DNA from: Kordia zhangzhouensis
GTDB taxonomy: Bacteria; Bacteroidota; Bacteroidia; Flavobacteriales; Flavobacteriaceae
Assembly: GCF_001005305.1 (NCBI RefSeq)
Contig: NZ_LBMH01000004.1
Location: forward strand, 1-64,000
Length of the DNA: 64,000 nucleotides
Reading direction: 5' to 3'
Shown here: in pieces, positions 34,021-42,101 of the stretch
Layout: every line of letters begins with the position of its first letter
Numbering within the stretch: position 1 is the first letter of the stretch
Translations under genes and position numbers: made by a program
Notes under the pieces: model-generated
Database searches by the model: none
What the model was told of the DNA's origin: nothing
The model's input: the letters and a program-made list of their open reading frames with translations, nothing else

Positions 34021-35202
34021 TTAGTCTCTTATATTTCGTAAAACTTTCATAATTATAGCGCACCCTTGTTTTATTTCTTCTTCAGAAATGGTTAAAGGTG
34101 GAGTAATTCGTACTGCGCGCGGTTCAAACAGCAACCAAAACAAAATAAGACCTTCATCTAAACAGTTTAAAATAATTTGATTGGCAATGTCAGCATTTTT
34201 TACAATTAGAGATAGCATTAGTCCTTTTCCTCTAATTTCTTCAATGTGCTTGTGTTGCAATAATTCTCTAAAAAGTTTTTCTTTTTCAAGTGCTTGCATC
34301 ATTAGGTCGCTATCAGTAATTTCTGTAAGCGTAGCCAAACTTGCGGCGGCAATCACTGGATGACCACCAAATGTAGTAATATGCCCTAGTTTAGGTTGAT
34401 CATAAAGAGAGTCCATAATTTCCGCAGAAGCAGTAAATGCTCCAACAGGCATTCCGCCACCCATACCTTTTCCCATGACTAATATATCGGGAACTACATT
34501 GTAATGCTGGAAACCAAACAATTTTCCTGTGCGACCAAAACCAGGTTGTATTTCGTCCAAAATTAATAAGGCTCCGACTTCTTCACAACGTCTTTTTACC
34601 TTCGTCAAATAATTATTTGTAGGAACAATAAAACCAGCGCCGCCTTGTATTGTTTCTAAAACTACACCGGCTGTTTTGGTAGTAATGTTGTTCAAATCAT
34701 CTTCATTATTAAACTCTATGAAGTTAATGTTTGGAAGCAGTGGGCGGAATGGTCCTTTACGTTCTTCGAATCCCATGATACTCATCGCACCTTGTGTATT
34801 TCCGTGGTAAGCGCGTTTGGCAGCAATAATCTCAGACCTTCCTGTGAAACGTTTGGCAAGTTTCATAGCGCCTTCAATGGCTTCAGTTCCTGAATTAGTA
34901 AGATATGTTTTTTCTAAAGGTTTAGGTAGTTGAGAAGCTAGCAATTTGGTAAAATCTACTGCAGTTTTTTGTACATATTCTCCATACACCATTACGTGTA
35001 AGTATTGATCAAGTTGTTCTTTGATAGCGTTAACAACTCTCGGGTGTTTATGACCTAAGCTACATGCAGAAACGCCTGCTACAAAATCCAAATATGCTTT
35101 TTGATTGGTATCATAAATATAACTTCCTTCAGCATGCGATATTTCCATAGCGAGTGGATGAGGACTTGTTTGGGCTTGATATGTAAAAAAGTCTTTTTTC
35201 AT
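34021..35202 (-). CDS. Class III aminotransferase (ornithine/acetylornithine-type)
   Basis: A 393-residue PLP-dependent fold-type I aminotransferase. It has LTNSGTEAIEGAMKLAKRF (the phosphate-binding Gly-Thr and helix), AYHGNTQGAMS, LILDEIQPGFGRTGK (Asp-Glu for the pyridine ring and specificity) and VMGKGMGGGMPVGAF with the Schiff-base Lys. The specificity is not decided by sequence: ornithine, acetylornithine or another omega-amino donor are possible. Gene order beside the OstA-like gene is common in Bacteroidota. A TATCTTTG box at 35233-35240 lies upstream. Confidence 0.88.
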   Translation of the reverse strand: MKKDFFTYQAQTSPHPLAMEISHAEGSYIYDTNQKAYLDFVAGVSACSLGHKHPRVVNAIKEQLDQYLHVMVYGEYVQKTAVDFTKLLASQLPKPLEKTYLTNSGTEAIEGAMKLAKRFTGRSEIIAAKRAYHGNTQGAMSIMGFEERKGPFRPLLPNINFIEFNNEDDLNNITTKTAGVVLETIQGGAGFIVPTNNYLTKVKRRCEEVGALLILDEIQPGFGRTGKLFGFQHYNVVPDILVMGKGMGGGMPVGAFTASAEIMDSLYDQPKLGHITTFGGHPVIAAASLATLTEITDSDLMMQALEKEKLFRELLQHKHIEEIRGKGLMLSLIVKNADIANQIILNCLDEGLILFWLLFEPRAVRITPPLTISEEEIKQGCAIIMKVLRNIRD

Positions 35203-35232
35203 TTATAAAATGATGCTTTTAGAAAATAAAAG

Positions 35233-35240
35233 CAAAGATA
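35233..35240 (-). promoter_or_regulatory. Putative -7 box (TATCTTTG) for aminotransferase gene
   Basis: TAnnTTTG match on the minus strand, 30 bases before the ATG at 35202. Confidence 0.45.
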
Positions 35241-35312
35241 CAAAGTAAATTACTGCGAAGTATTTGTTTTAGTGCTTAGTTTCTGTCTACAGAAAAAAGA
35301 GAGGTTTGACAA

Positions 35313-35348
35313 AAAAAAGGAATACTGACAACTCAGTATTCCTTTTTT
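35313..35348 (-). terminator. Strong terminator after astacin-like gene
   Basis: Sixteen-base perfect arms (35313-35328 and 35333-35348) around a CAAC loop, with a T run on the minus strand. It lies 22 bases after the protease stop codon. Confidence 0.9.
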
Positions 35349-35370
35349 CTTATTGTTTTATACGTTGTTT

Positions 35371-36765
35371 TTAAAGAGGGACGCTACCACCATCTCCATC
35401 ATTGCAGTTGGTAGGAATAAATTTGGAGAAATAGTTAGTTTCGCCGCATGAATTCGTGGCTTTTACTTGTACTGTAAATCCATTGGGGTCATTTACAGGT
35501 TCTACTGAAATTGTATCAGAGCTTCCTACATAAGTATTATCGTTTGCTAAAGCAGGAAAATTAATTGTTCCTCTAGAGATACTCCATTCGTATGTTTCAG
35601 CGCCAAGAATTTTTGCAGTTATAGTACTTCCAACACATGTAAATACAGGTTCATGGATGAGGTCTGTAGGAAGTAACGGCTTTCCAATCCATATTTCTTT
35701 TGTTGTGATAAGTCCGTTCATATCGGTGCGTATCCAAGCTTCGTCGGATGTGCTGGAATCTAGTGCTTGTACCGTAATAGATATGTTTGAACTTGAAATA
35801 ATTTGTAGATTACTTGAAACCGACCAAGAAGGAGCTGTTGGGACAAAAGTATCAAGATTATACGTAACGCTTCTATTATCACAAATAATAGAAGTTCCAT
35901 TAATTTCAGGATGATCGTACATTTTACTAACAGTCTCTAGATCTCCTTCAGATAATGAGCTTCTATTGGCAAGAAAAGTACTTCCGTCTAACTTGACAAT
36001 AGTTGGCAGTCCATTGCTGCTATAGTCAAAAGAGCCATTCATCATAATTGAGTTAAAATCAAAAGGACCAAATTGAAACCCATTGATATTGTCATCAGCA
36101 TACGTATTAAAATGAGAGGTTTCTTCATTTACTATATTTTCCCAATTGATTAGAATGGCACTGTCTCTGTCTGTTCGTTGTATTTCATGAATGAGCCCAA
36201 GTGAGTGACCAATTTCATGAATTATATTTCCTGTATTGCAACTTGAAGCGACAAAAATATATTGTCGTCCACCAACCATTCCTAAAAAAGAACTACATCC
36301 ACGACCAACAGTAAACATGACGTAGTTGGTTTCAGAAGTTCTTTCTACAAATCGAATTGAAGGAACATTTGCTTCCCAATGGGCAATAGCGTCTGTAATT
36401 CGTGTTTGATCTGGAATGTTTCGAGCAATTGTATAATAAATTATACCATCTGGCCAGCGTTTTGCTAAGTCGTTACTACCTGCTCGTTCAGCTAGATTTG
36501 GGTTGTTTAACTTTGCTACTTGATCTTCTGATAGAATCATGTCGTTATTCCATATAAACTTTCCGTCAATGAAATCAACACGAGTAGGATTTGAGGATTT
36601 AGAGTTCAAATAGAAAATTTCTCCTTTTTCATGAGGATAGGCTTTTTCGGGGCTTGAAAAAGAGGTTTCTGCATTTTTTTGAATGGACTCGGGCGCTGAT
36701 ATATCATGAGAGCAGCTTACAATTGTAAGACTTAAAGCGCCAAGCATAAGTTTTTTTCGTAACAT
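35371..36765 (-). CDS. Astacin-like (M12A) metalloprotease lipoprotein
   Basis: A 464-residue protein with a lipobox (TIVSC, Cys18). The propeptide-like region ends before the catalytic domain that starts near RWPDGIIYYTI. The zinc-binding HEIGHSLGLIHE (183-194) is the full astacin signature, including the third His and the following Glu. The Met-turn reads SIMMNG (239-244), so the usual SxMHY tyrosine ligand is absent (position verified in the DNA). After ~290 come Ig/PKD-like beta domains (CDNRSVTYNL, FTCVGSTITAKIL, CGETNYF). It probably degrades proteins at the cell surface. The start at 36765 is preferred because a TAATTTTG box abuts the longer one. Confidence 0.88.
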   Translation of the reverse strand: MLRKKLMLGALSLTIVSCSHDISAPESIQKNAETSFSSPEKAYPHEKGEIFYLNSKSSNPTRVDFIDGKFIWNNDMILSEDQVAKLNNPNLAERAGSNDLAKRWPDGIIYYTIARNIPDQTRITDAIAHWEANVPSIRFVERTSETNYVMFTVGRGCSSFLGMVGGRQYIFVASSCNTGNIIHEIGHSLGLIHEIQRTDRDSAILINWENIVNEETSHFNTYADDNINGFQFGPFDFNSIMMNGSFDYSSNGLPTIVKLDGSTFLANRSSLSEGDLETVSKMYDHPEINGTSIICDNRSVTYNLDTFVPTAPSWSVSSNLQIISSSNISITVQALDSSTSDEAWIRTDMNGLITTKEIWIGKPLLPTDLIHEPVFTCVGSTITAKILGAETYEWSISRGTINFPALANDNTYVGSSDTISVEPVNDPNGFTVQVKATNSCGETNYFSKFIPTNCNDGDGGSVPL

Positions 36766-36788
36766 TTTATTTAGGTTTTTGTTCATTT

Positions 36789-36796
36789 CAAAATTA
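36789..36796 (-). promoter_or_regulatory. Putative -7 box (TAATTTTG) for astacin-like gene
   Basis: TAnnTTTG match on the minus strand, ending 2 bases before an upstream in-frame ATG (36786). The transcript would start at or inside that ATG, which favours the second ATG at 36765 as the start. Confidence 0.5.
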
Positions 36797-37034
36797 TGAG
36801 GAAAAACCTGTGTTTTTGTATGTGTTTGGATTAAAATGTATATGGGAAAACGTGAAACTTATAAGCGGTAATAGATTGACTTACAGAAGAGCTAATATTT
36901 ATATTAAATGCGTTACTGTTATTAATTTAATTTTTACAATTTGCAAGGTTTGTAAGGATGTGAACAGCTGGAATAATACACATATACACAAAGTAATTTC
37001 TGTGAATATTATAGAAAATATAAAGTGTACGTCT

Positions 37035-38741
37035 TTAATGTTTCTCTTTTTCAGATTGAGCCGTTAGTTTTTTTGCTTTGAGTTGTTTTTTCTTATCAGG
37101 AACAGTGGTTTTAACCGTTGGCTTTACAGGCGTATTATCAGGATCTTTTTCATCTTCTTTTAAAGGATCTATAGGGTTGTTTATACCTCGTATTACTGGT
37201 AAAACTATATTATTGTCGTCTTCATCAAAGATGTCATCTTTAGTATACATACGTTCATCACCTCGCCAAATAAAACCACGAAGTTTACGAGCATTTTTAG
37301 GTAAGTCTTTATCTGGGTAAATTACACCATCAGGACGTGTAAAAAAGGTAATATCTTCTATTTGATTATTATTCAATGTTAGGTTGATAGCGCTACAGAT
37401 TGTTTTGTCAATTCCGATAAACTCATTCTTATCATTGTACATAAAATAGACAACTTCTGTATTTTTGATAACATCAACTTCGTATAATTTGTTGTCTCTA
37501 AATTTTCCATACAAATTTTGACCTTTTACTTGATTATACCCATCTCCAAGAGTGTCTTTTTTCACAATAAAAGCGTTATTAATTACTTTGAGAGAGTCTA
37601 ACTTTTCGGTTTCAACATTTGAGATTAGAAAAATAGTATCTCCTGTCATCTGGCTATCTCCGTTCCACATAATTGGACGACGAAGCAATTTTGTTATACC
37701 AGATTTGTTGTCGGCAAATAATGAATCGCATTTTCCGCTCATGTCAGTTTTGAAAAACTTGACATTTTTGTAAGCTCTAATAACTCTGTTTTTTTCTGGT
37801 CCTGTAACAAGTAAACGATCTCCGTGAATGTACATGGAATCTTCTTCTATCAGACTAATAGCCACAGCACGTTTGGTTATAAAAGCAGAATCTTTGGCTT
37901 TAAAAATTTCGCCATAATGCCCTTTCAAGACCATTTTATTAATGGTGTCTGTAATTTTTATGTTGTTTGTTGCAGATGCGAATTCAGTATTTTTTTCAAA
38001 ATATAAACTGTCACCATTTATAATTCGGTTGTCATAATCAATTCGTGATTCCTTAACAAAATACCCAGTTTCAGAAACTGTATTGTAAAAACCGCGTTTG
38101 CAAAATATTGTATATTCTTTTCCTTTAATTGTGGATGGTCCATACATATATGCATGTTTGGAATCTGTGTAATAATCTAATTGGGCAGAATTGACTGTAT
38201 ATTCAGGATTGTTAATTTGTACATTTTTTAGGAACTGATATTTATTTTTTTCCATAAAATAACGTCCTTCGATACTGGTTAATGTACTTGCACTATCTTT
38301 TACAACTCCTTTTGTGTTAAAATAGGCTTCTTGTGCGTTTCTATCAAAATATAAAGTGTCTGTTGTCAATGTCATGTCTGTATTTTGCAGACGTACATTT
38401 CGTTTGGAAACAGCTAGTTTAGTATTGCCATCATACTCAATATATTCGCTAGACATTTCAACAGAATCTCCTTGTTGAATAAATACATTTCCGTATGCTT
38501 TTACCCAATTTCTGTCTTGAAACAAAACTGCTCTATCACACCACAAATCCATTCCTTCATGTTCAAAACGCACTTGTCTTGTATCTGTTTTAGAAAATAT
38601 TTTTGCGCCAGGGTATTTATTTTCGTTCACAGTTAAATCACCACCATATACTATTTTGATAATGGTCTTTTGGCTATTAGTAGGCTGTGTTTGCGAAAAT
38701 ACAATCTGTGTAAAAAAAAGTAAGACAATTAATTTCTTCAT
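37035..38741 (-). CDS. OstA-like (LptA-domain) protein
   Basis: A 568-residue exported protein (signal peptide MKKLIVLLFFTQIVFSQ). The body has repeated beta-strand pairs of the LptA/OstA type, such as VRFEHEGMDLWCDRAVLFQDRNWVKAYGNV and VEMSSEYIEYDGNTKLAVSKRNVRL, giving a long beta-jellyroll or solenoid. The C-terminus is charged (KKKQLKAKKLTAQSEKEK). LptA-type domains bind LPS between inner and outer membrane, so a role in LPS transport is plausible but not proved. Long OstA-like forms are usual in Bacteroidota. Divergent from parA. Confidence 0.82.
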   Translation of the reverse strand: MKKLIVLLFFTQIVFSQTQPTNSQKTIIKIVYGGDLTVNENKYPGAKIFSKTDTRQVRFEHEGMDLWCDRAVLFQDRNWVKAYGNVFIQQGDSVEMSSEYIEYDGNTKLAVSKRNVRLQNTDMTLTTDTLYFDRNAQEAYFNTKGVVKDSASTLTSIEGRYFMEKNKYQFLKNVQINNPEYTVNSAQLDYYTDSKHAYMYGPSTIKGKEYTIFCKRGFYNTVSETGYFVKESRIDYDNRIINGDSLYFEKNTEFASATNNIKITDTINKMVLKGHYGEIFKAKDSAFITKRAVAISLIEEDSMYIHGDRLLVTGPEKNRVIRAYKNVKFFKTDMSGKCDSLFADNKSGITKLLRRPIMWNGDSQMTGDTIFLISNVETEKLDSLKVINNAFIVKKDTLGDGYNQVKGQNLYGKFRDNKLYEVDVIKNTEVVYFMYNDKNEFIGIDKTICSAINLTLNNNQIEDITFFTRPDGVIYPDKDLPKNARKLRGFIWRGDERMYTKDDIFDEDDNNIVLPVIRGINNPIDPLKEDEKDPDNTPVKPTVKTTVPDKKKQLKAKKLTAQSEKEKH

Positions 38742-39043
38742 AAAAGCGTTTCATAATCTAAAAACAATTGCGTCAAAGTAGTTTATAGCAAAGGATGACA
38801 ATTGTTTAAATTTTCGTTCAAAAATAAACTTTTTTATATGCAATGTTTAGAATTTATGATTTTTTAACTTGTAAATACGACACTCTTTCTTCTAAACCAG
38901 TGGATTCCCTCACAATCTACAATTCAATGGAATACAATTTCAAGATGTATATTTAACGAAAACTTAGTATAGTTGTTAATAATTTTCATTTCATTAACTC
39001 AATAATAATTGTATTTTTATCGCTTAAAATCCTCAAACAAAAA
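38742..39043. other. Divergent intergenic region between OstA-like gene and parA
   Basis: About 300 AT-rich bases. It holds a 9-bp inverted repeat (AAACAATTG at 38762-38770, CAATTGTTT at 38799-38807, 28-nt spacer). No TAnnTTTG box matches exactly; a near match TATTTTTA lies 5' of parA. No palindrome resembling a parS core (CACGTG) was found here. Confidence 0.45.
38762..38807. repeat. 9-bp inverted repeat near OstA-like start
   Basis: AAACAATTG and CAATTGTTT are exact reverse complements flanking 28 bases, beginning 21 bases upstream of the OstA-like ATG. It could be an operator or chance in AT-rich DNA. Confidence 0.35.
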
Positions 39044-39814
39044 ATGGGCAAAATAATTGCTATTGCAAACCAAAAAGGTGGTGTTGGAAAAACAACCACA
39101 TCAGTGAATTTAGCCGCGTCTCTAGGCGTACTTGAAAAAAAGGTGTTATTAATTGATGCTGATCCGCAAGCAAATGCTACTTCTGGGTTGGGAATTGATG
39201 TTGAAAGTATTGAAAAAGGAACCTACCAATTATTAGAACATACTTTAGAGGCGAAAGATGTTGTGATGGAGACAAGTTCTCCAAATTTAAGTATCATTCC
39301 AGCACATATTGATCTAGTAGCGATTGAAATTGAATTGGTCGATAAAGATCAGCGCGAATATATGCTGCGTAAGGCATTAGCATCTGTTAAAGATGAATAC
39401 GACTATATTTTGATAGATTGTGCGCCATCTTTAGGATTGTTGACATTAAATGCCTTAACAGCTGCTGATGCAGTAATGATTCCGATACAGTGCGAATATT
39501 TTGCATTGGAAGGTTTAGGAAAACTATTAAACACGATTAAAAGTGTTCAAAAAATACACAATCCTGCATTAGATATAGAAGGATTGTTACTAACGATGTA
39601 TGATTCTCGTTTGCGTTTGTCAAACCAAGTGGTAGAAGAAGTACAAAAACATTTTAATGATATGGTATTTTCAACCATTATTCAGCGAAATGTGCGATTA
39701 AGTGAAGCTCCAAGTTATGGAGAAAGTATCATTAATTATGATGCAGGTAGCAAAGGAGCTACCAATTATTTAAGCTTGGCACACGAAGTGATCAAGAAAA
39801 ACAGTGGTAAATAA
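39044..39814 (+). CDS. parA: Chromosome partitioning ATPase ParA (Soj)
   Basis: A 256-residue deviant Walker-type ATPase. KGGVGKTTTSVNLAASLG (P-loop, ~10-27) includes the signature first lysine, VLLIDADPQANATSGLG lies at ~38-54 and YILIDCAPSLGLLT at ~119-132. It binds DNA in the ATP state and works with ParB to separate newly replicated origins. It forms a plus-strand run with parB (5-base gap), DUF5683, dapB and lepB, a gene order that is common in Bacteroidota. Confidence 0.96.
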   Translation: MGKIIAIANQKGGVGKTTTSVNLAASLGVLEKKVLLIDADPQANATSGLGIDVESIEKGTYQLLEHTLEAKDVVMETSSPNLSIIPAHIDLVAIEIELVDKDQREYMLRKALASVKDEYDYILIDCAPSLGLLTLNALTAADAVMIPIQCEYFALEGLGKLLNTIKSVQKIHNPALDIEGLLLTMYDSRLRLSNQVVEEVQKHFNDMVFSTIIQRNVRLSEAPSYGESIINYDAGSKGATNYLSLAHEVIKKNSGK

Positions 39815-39819
39815 GATTT

Positions 39820-40725
39820 ATGGCGAAGGCAACAAAAAAGCAAGCATTAGGACGTGGATTATCGGCATTATTAAAAGATCCTGAAAATGATATTACATCG
39901 GCTTCAGATAAGAATGCAGATAAAGTTGTTGGAAATATTGTAGAATTAGCAATAGAAACAATTGAGGTAAACCCTTTTCAACCACGAACTAATTTTAATG
40001 AAGAATCGTTGCGAGAATTAGCTTCTTCTATCAAAGAGTTAGGAGTTATTCAACCTATTACGGTTCGAAAATTAGGTTTTGATACCTATCAATTGGTTTC
40101 TGGAGAACGTCGTTATCGCGCGTCTAAAATGATAGGTTTAGAAACAATTCCAGCATACGTACGTATTGCCAACGATCAAGAGTCACTCGAAATGGCATTA
40201 GTTGAAAATATTCAACGTTCAGATCTGGATCCTATTGAAATAGCACTTTCTTATCAACGATTGATTGACGAAATTAACTTGACACAAGAACAAATGAGTC
40301 AGCGTGTAGGGAAAAAACGTTCAACCATAGCAAATTATTTACGGTTATTAAAGCTTGATCCAATCATTCAAACCGGAATGCGCGATGGTTTTTTAAGTAT
40401 GGGACATGGACGTGCTTTAGTAAATGTTGAAAACACAAACGATCAGTTAGAGATTTACGAGGCAATATTATCCAAATCATTGTCAGTTCGTGACACAGAA
40501 GCTTTAGTGAAAAACTATAAGAAAGATCACATTATTGAAACTCCTGTCAAAGAGGAAGAAGAAATGCCAAAATACATCAAAAAAGGAATGAAAGAATTCT
40601 CAGAATATTTTGGACATAGAGTAGATGTGAAAGTTGGGAAAAATGGTAGAGGAAAAATCACAATTCCTTTCCATTCTGAAGAAGATTTTACACGAATTAA
40701 AAAATTGCTTAAGAGTGGGAAATAA
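39820..40725 (+). CDS. parB: Chromosome partitioning protein ParB (Spo0J)
   Basis: A 301-residue ParB. The N-terminus (KKQALGRGLSALLK) carries the ParA-stimulating motif. The CTP-binding domain has PFQPRTNF, LRELASSIKELGVIQPITVR and GERRYRASKM. The helix-turn-helix (LTQEQMSQRVGKKRSTIANYLRLL) binds parS. A C-terminal dimerisation segment (KVGKNGRGKITIPF) closes the protein. It loads at parS and spreads as a CTP-dependent clamp. No perfect parS was found by reading the window. It is followed by the DUF5683 gene with a single base between stop and start. Confidence 0.95.
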   Translation: MAKATKKQALGRGLSALLKDPENDITSASDKNADKVVGNIVELAIETIEVNPFQPRTNFNEESLRELASSIKELGVIQPITVRKLGFDTYQLVSGERRYRASKMIGLETIPAYVRIANDQESLEMALVENIQRSDLDPIEIALSYQRLIDEINLTQEQMSQRVGKKRSTIANYLRLLKLDPIIQTGMRDGFLSMGHGRALVNVENTNDQLEIYEAILSKSLSVRDTEALVKNYKKDHIIETPVKEEEEMPKYIKKGMKEFSEYFGHRVDVKVGKNGRGKITIPFHSEEDFTRIKKLLKSGK

Positions 40726-40726
40726 G

Positions 40727-41320
40727 ATGCTGTTTATGCTCTGTTTTTTCTGTATTATAGTGCAATTTTCATGGGCACAAAACGAAACAGAACAAACAAC
40801 CGAAGAAAAAGAGAAAAAAGAAACGGTATTAAAAATTAAAGATACTGTAAATACTGCTGAGAAAAAGGCAATTGATCCATTGTCTCCATCAAAAGCAGCT
40901 TTTTATTCTGCTATTTTACCAGGACTAGGACAGGCATACAATAAAAAATATTGGAAAATTCCTATTGTATATGCTGCACTTGGAACAGGAATATATTTTT
41001 ATGTAGATAATAACAATAAATACAATAGGTATCGTCGTGCCTACAAACGCCGTTTAGCAGGCTTTACTGATGACGAGTTTCAAGGAATCGTAGCAGACAA
41101 TGATGCGTTAATTGATGCTCAAGAATTTTATCAACGAAATCGAGATTTATCACTTTTACTTACTGTGGTGGCCTATGTGCTAAATATTGTAGATGCTAAT
41201 GTAGATGCGCATTTACTTCAGTTTAATGTTAGTGACGATTTGTCACTACGCCCACATATAGATCAAAATGCGGTAGATTTTACAAGAAACCTAGGAGTTA
41301 CACTTAACTTTAAGTTTTAG
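40727..41320 (+). CDS. DUF5683 domain-containing protein
   Basis: A 197-residue protein with a signal peptide (MLFMLCFFCIIVQFSWAQ), a charged linker, and the DUF5683 core. The core is SPSKAAFYSAILPGLGQAYNKKYWKIPIVYAAL (~53-85), then two further hydrophobic stretches with NNKYNRYRRAY and LLTVVAYVLNIVDANVDAHL. It is an envelope protein of unknown function restricted to Bacteroidota and nearly always next to parB. The ATG at 40727 lies one base after the parB stop (TAAG-ATG), so it is translationally coupled. Confidence 0.88.
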   Translation: MLFMLCFFCIIVQFSWAQNETEQTTEEKEKKETVLKIKDTVNTAEKKAIDPLSPSKAAFYSAILPGLGQAYNKKYWKIPIVYAALGTGIYFYVDNNNKYNRYRRAYKRRLAGFTDDEFQGIVADNDALIDAQEFYQRNRDLSLLLTVVAYVLNIVDANVDAHLLQFNVSDDLSLRPHIDQNAVDFTRNLGVTLNFKF

Positions 41321-41340
41321 TTTTTCAAAACAAAATATAT

Positions 41341-42042
41341 ATGAATATTGCTTTACTCGGCTATGGTAGAATGGGGAAGGAGATTGAAAAAATTGCCATA
41401 GAGAGAGGACACACAATTATACACAAAATTTCTAATGACATTGCGTCGTATGACTTTTCAAATGTTGATATAGCCATCGATTTTAGCATTCCGTCAGCAG
41501 CTTTTCAAAATATTACACATTGCTTTCAAAAACAAGTGCCTGTCATTTCTGGTACAACTGGATGGTTGGAAAAATACGATGAAGTTGTTGCTCTCTGTGA
41601 TAAAATGAAAGGAGCATTTATTTATGCTTCTAACTTTAGTTTGGGAGTCAATATTTTCTTTGAGATGAATGCATATTTGGCTAAAATGATGTCTCAACTG
41701 CAAGATTATAAAGTAAGTGTCGAAGAAATTCATCATACAAAAAAGCTTGATGCTCCGAGTGGTACTGCAATTACCTTGGCTGAAGGAGTTATGAAATATA
41801 CCAATTATGATAGCTGGAAATTAGATAGTACTGAAAAAGAAAACGAAATTCCAATCATAGCAAAGCGAATTCCAGAAGTTCCCGGGACACATGAAATTAC
41901 GTATAGTTCAACTATTGACACTATCTCTATAAAGCATGAAGCTCATAACCGACAAGGATTCGCATTAGGTGCTGTAGTAGCCGCAGAATGGCTTCAAGGT
42001 AAAAATGGCGTATACACGATGAAAGACGTGTTAAACATATAA
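41341..42042 (+). CDS. dapB: 4-hydroxy-tetrahydrodipicolinate reductase
   Basis: A 233-residue NAD(P)H-dependent reductase of the lysine/diaminopimelate pathway. NIALLGYGRMGKEIEKIA (nucleotide-binding GxGxxG-type) is at the N-terminus, IDFSIPSAAF and ISGTTGW follow, and the substrate-binding VEEIHHTKKLDAPSGTAITLAE (His-His-x3-Lys) lies near 137-158. The length is slightly short for DapB but usual in Flavobacteriia. It follows DUF5683 by 20 bases and precedes lepB by 59. Confidence 0.94.
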   Translation: MNIALLGYGRMGKEIEKIAIERGHTIIHKISNDIASYDFSNVDIAIDFSIPSAAFQNITHCFQKQVPVISGTTGWLEKYDEVVALCDKMKGAFIYASNFSLGVNIFFEMNAYLAKMMSQLQDYKVSVEEIHHTKKLDAPSGTAITLAEGVMKYTNYDSWKLDSTEKENEIPIIAKRIPEVPGTHEITYSSTIDTISIKHEAHNRQGFALGAVVAAEWLQGKNGVYTMKDVLNI

Positions 42043-42053
42043 TAAATATCAAA

Positions 42054-42080
42054 TATATTTGCATTCGACTTATATATTTG
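42054..42080 (+). promoter_or_regulatory. Two putative -7 boxes (TATATTTG) upstream of lepB
   Basis: TATATTTG occurs at 42054-42061 and again at 42073-42080, 21 bases before the lepB ATG for the second. They suggest that lepB and later genes can be expressed apart from parAB-dapB. Confidence 0.4.
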
Positions 42081-42101
42081 TAAAAATCAAAAGAAACAAC
42101 C

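Noticed and set aside
40634-40726. Upstream extension of the DUF5683 gene into parB
   Set aside because: It overlaps parB in another frame. The ATG at 40727 gives a proper signal peptide.
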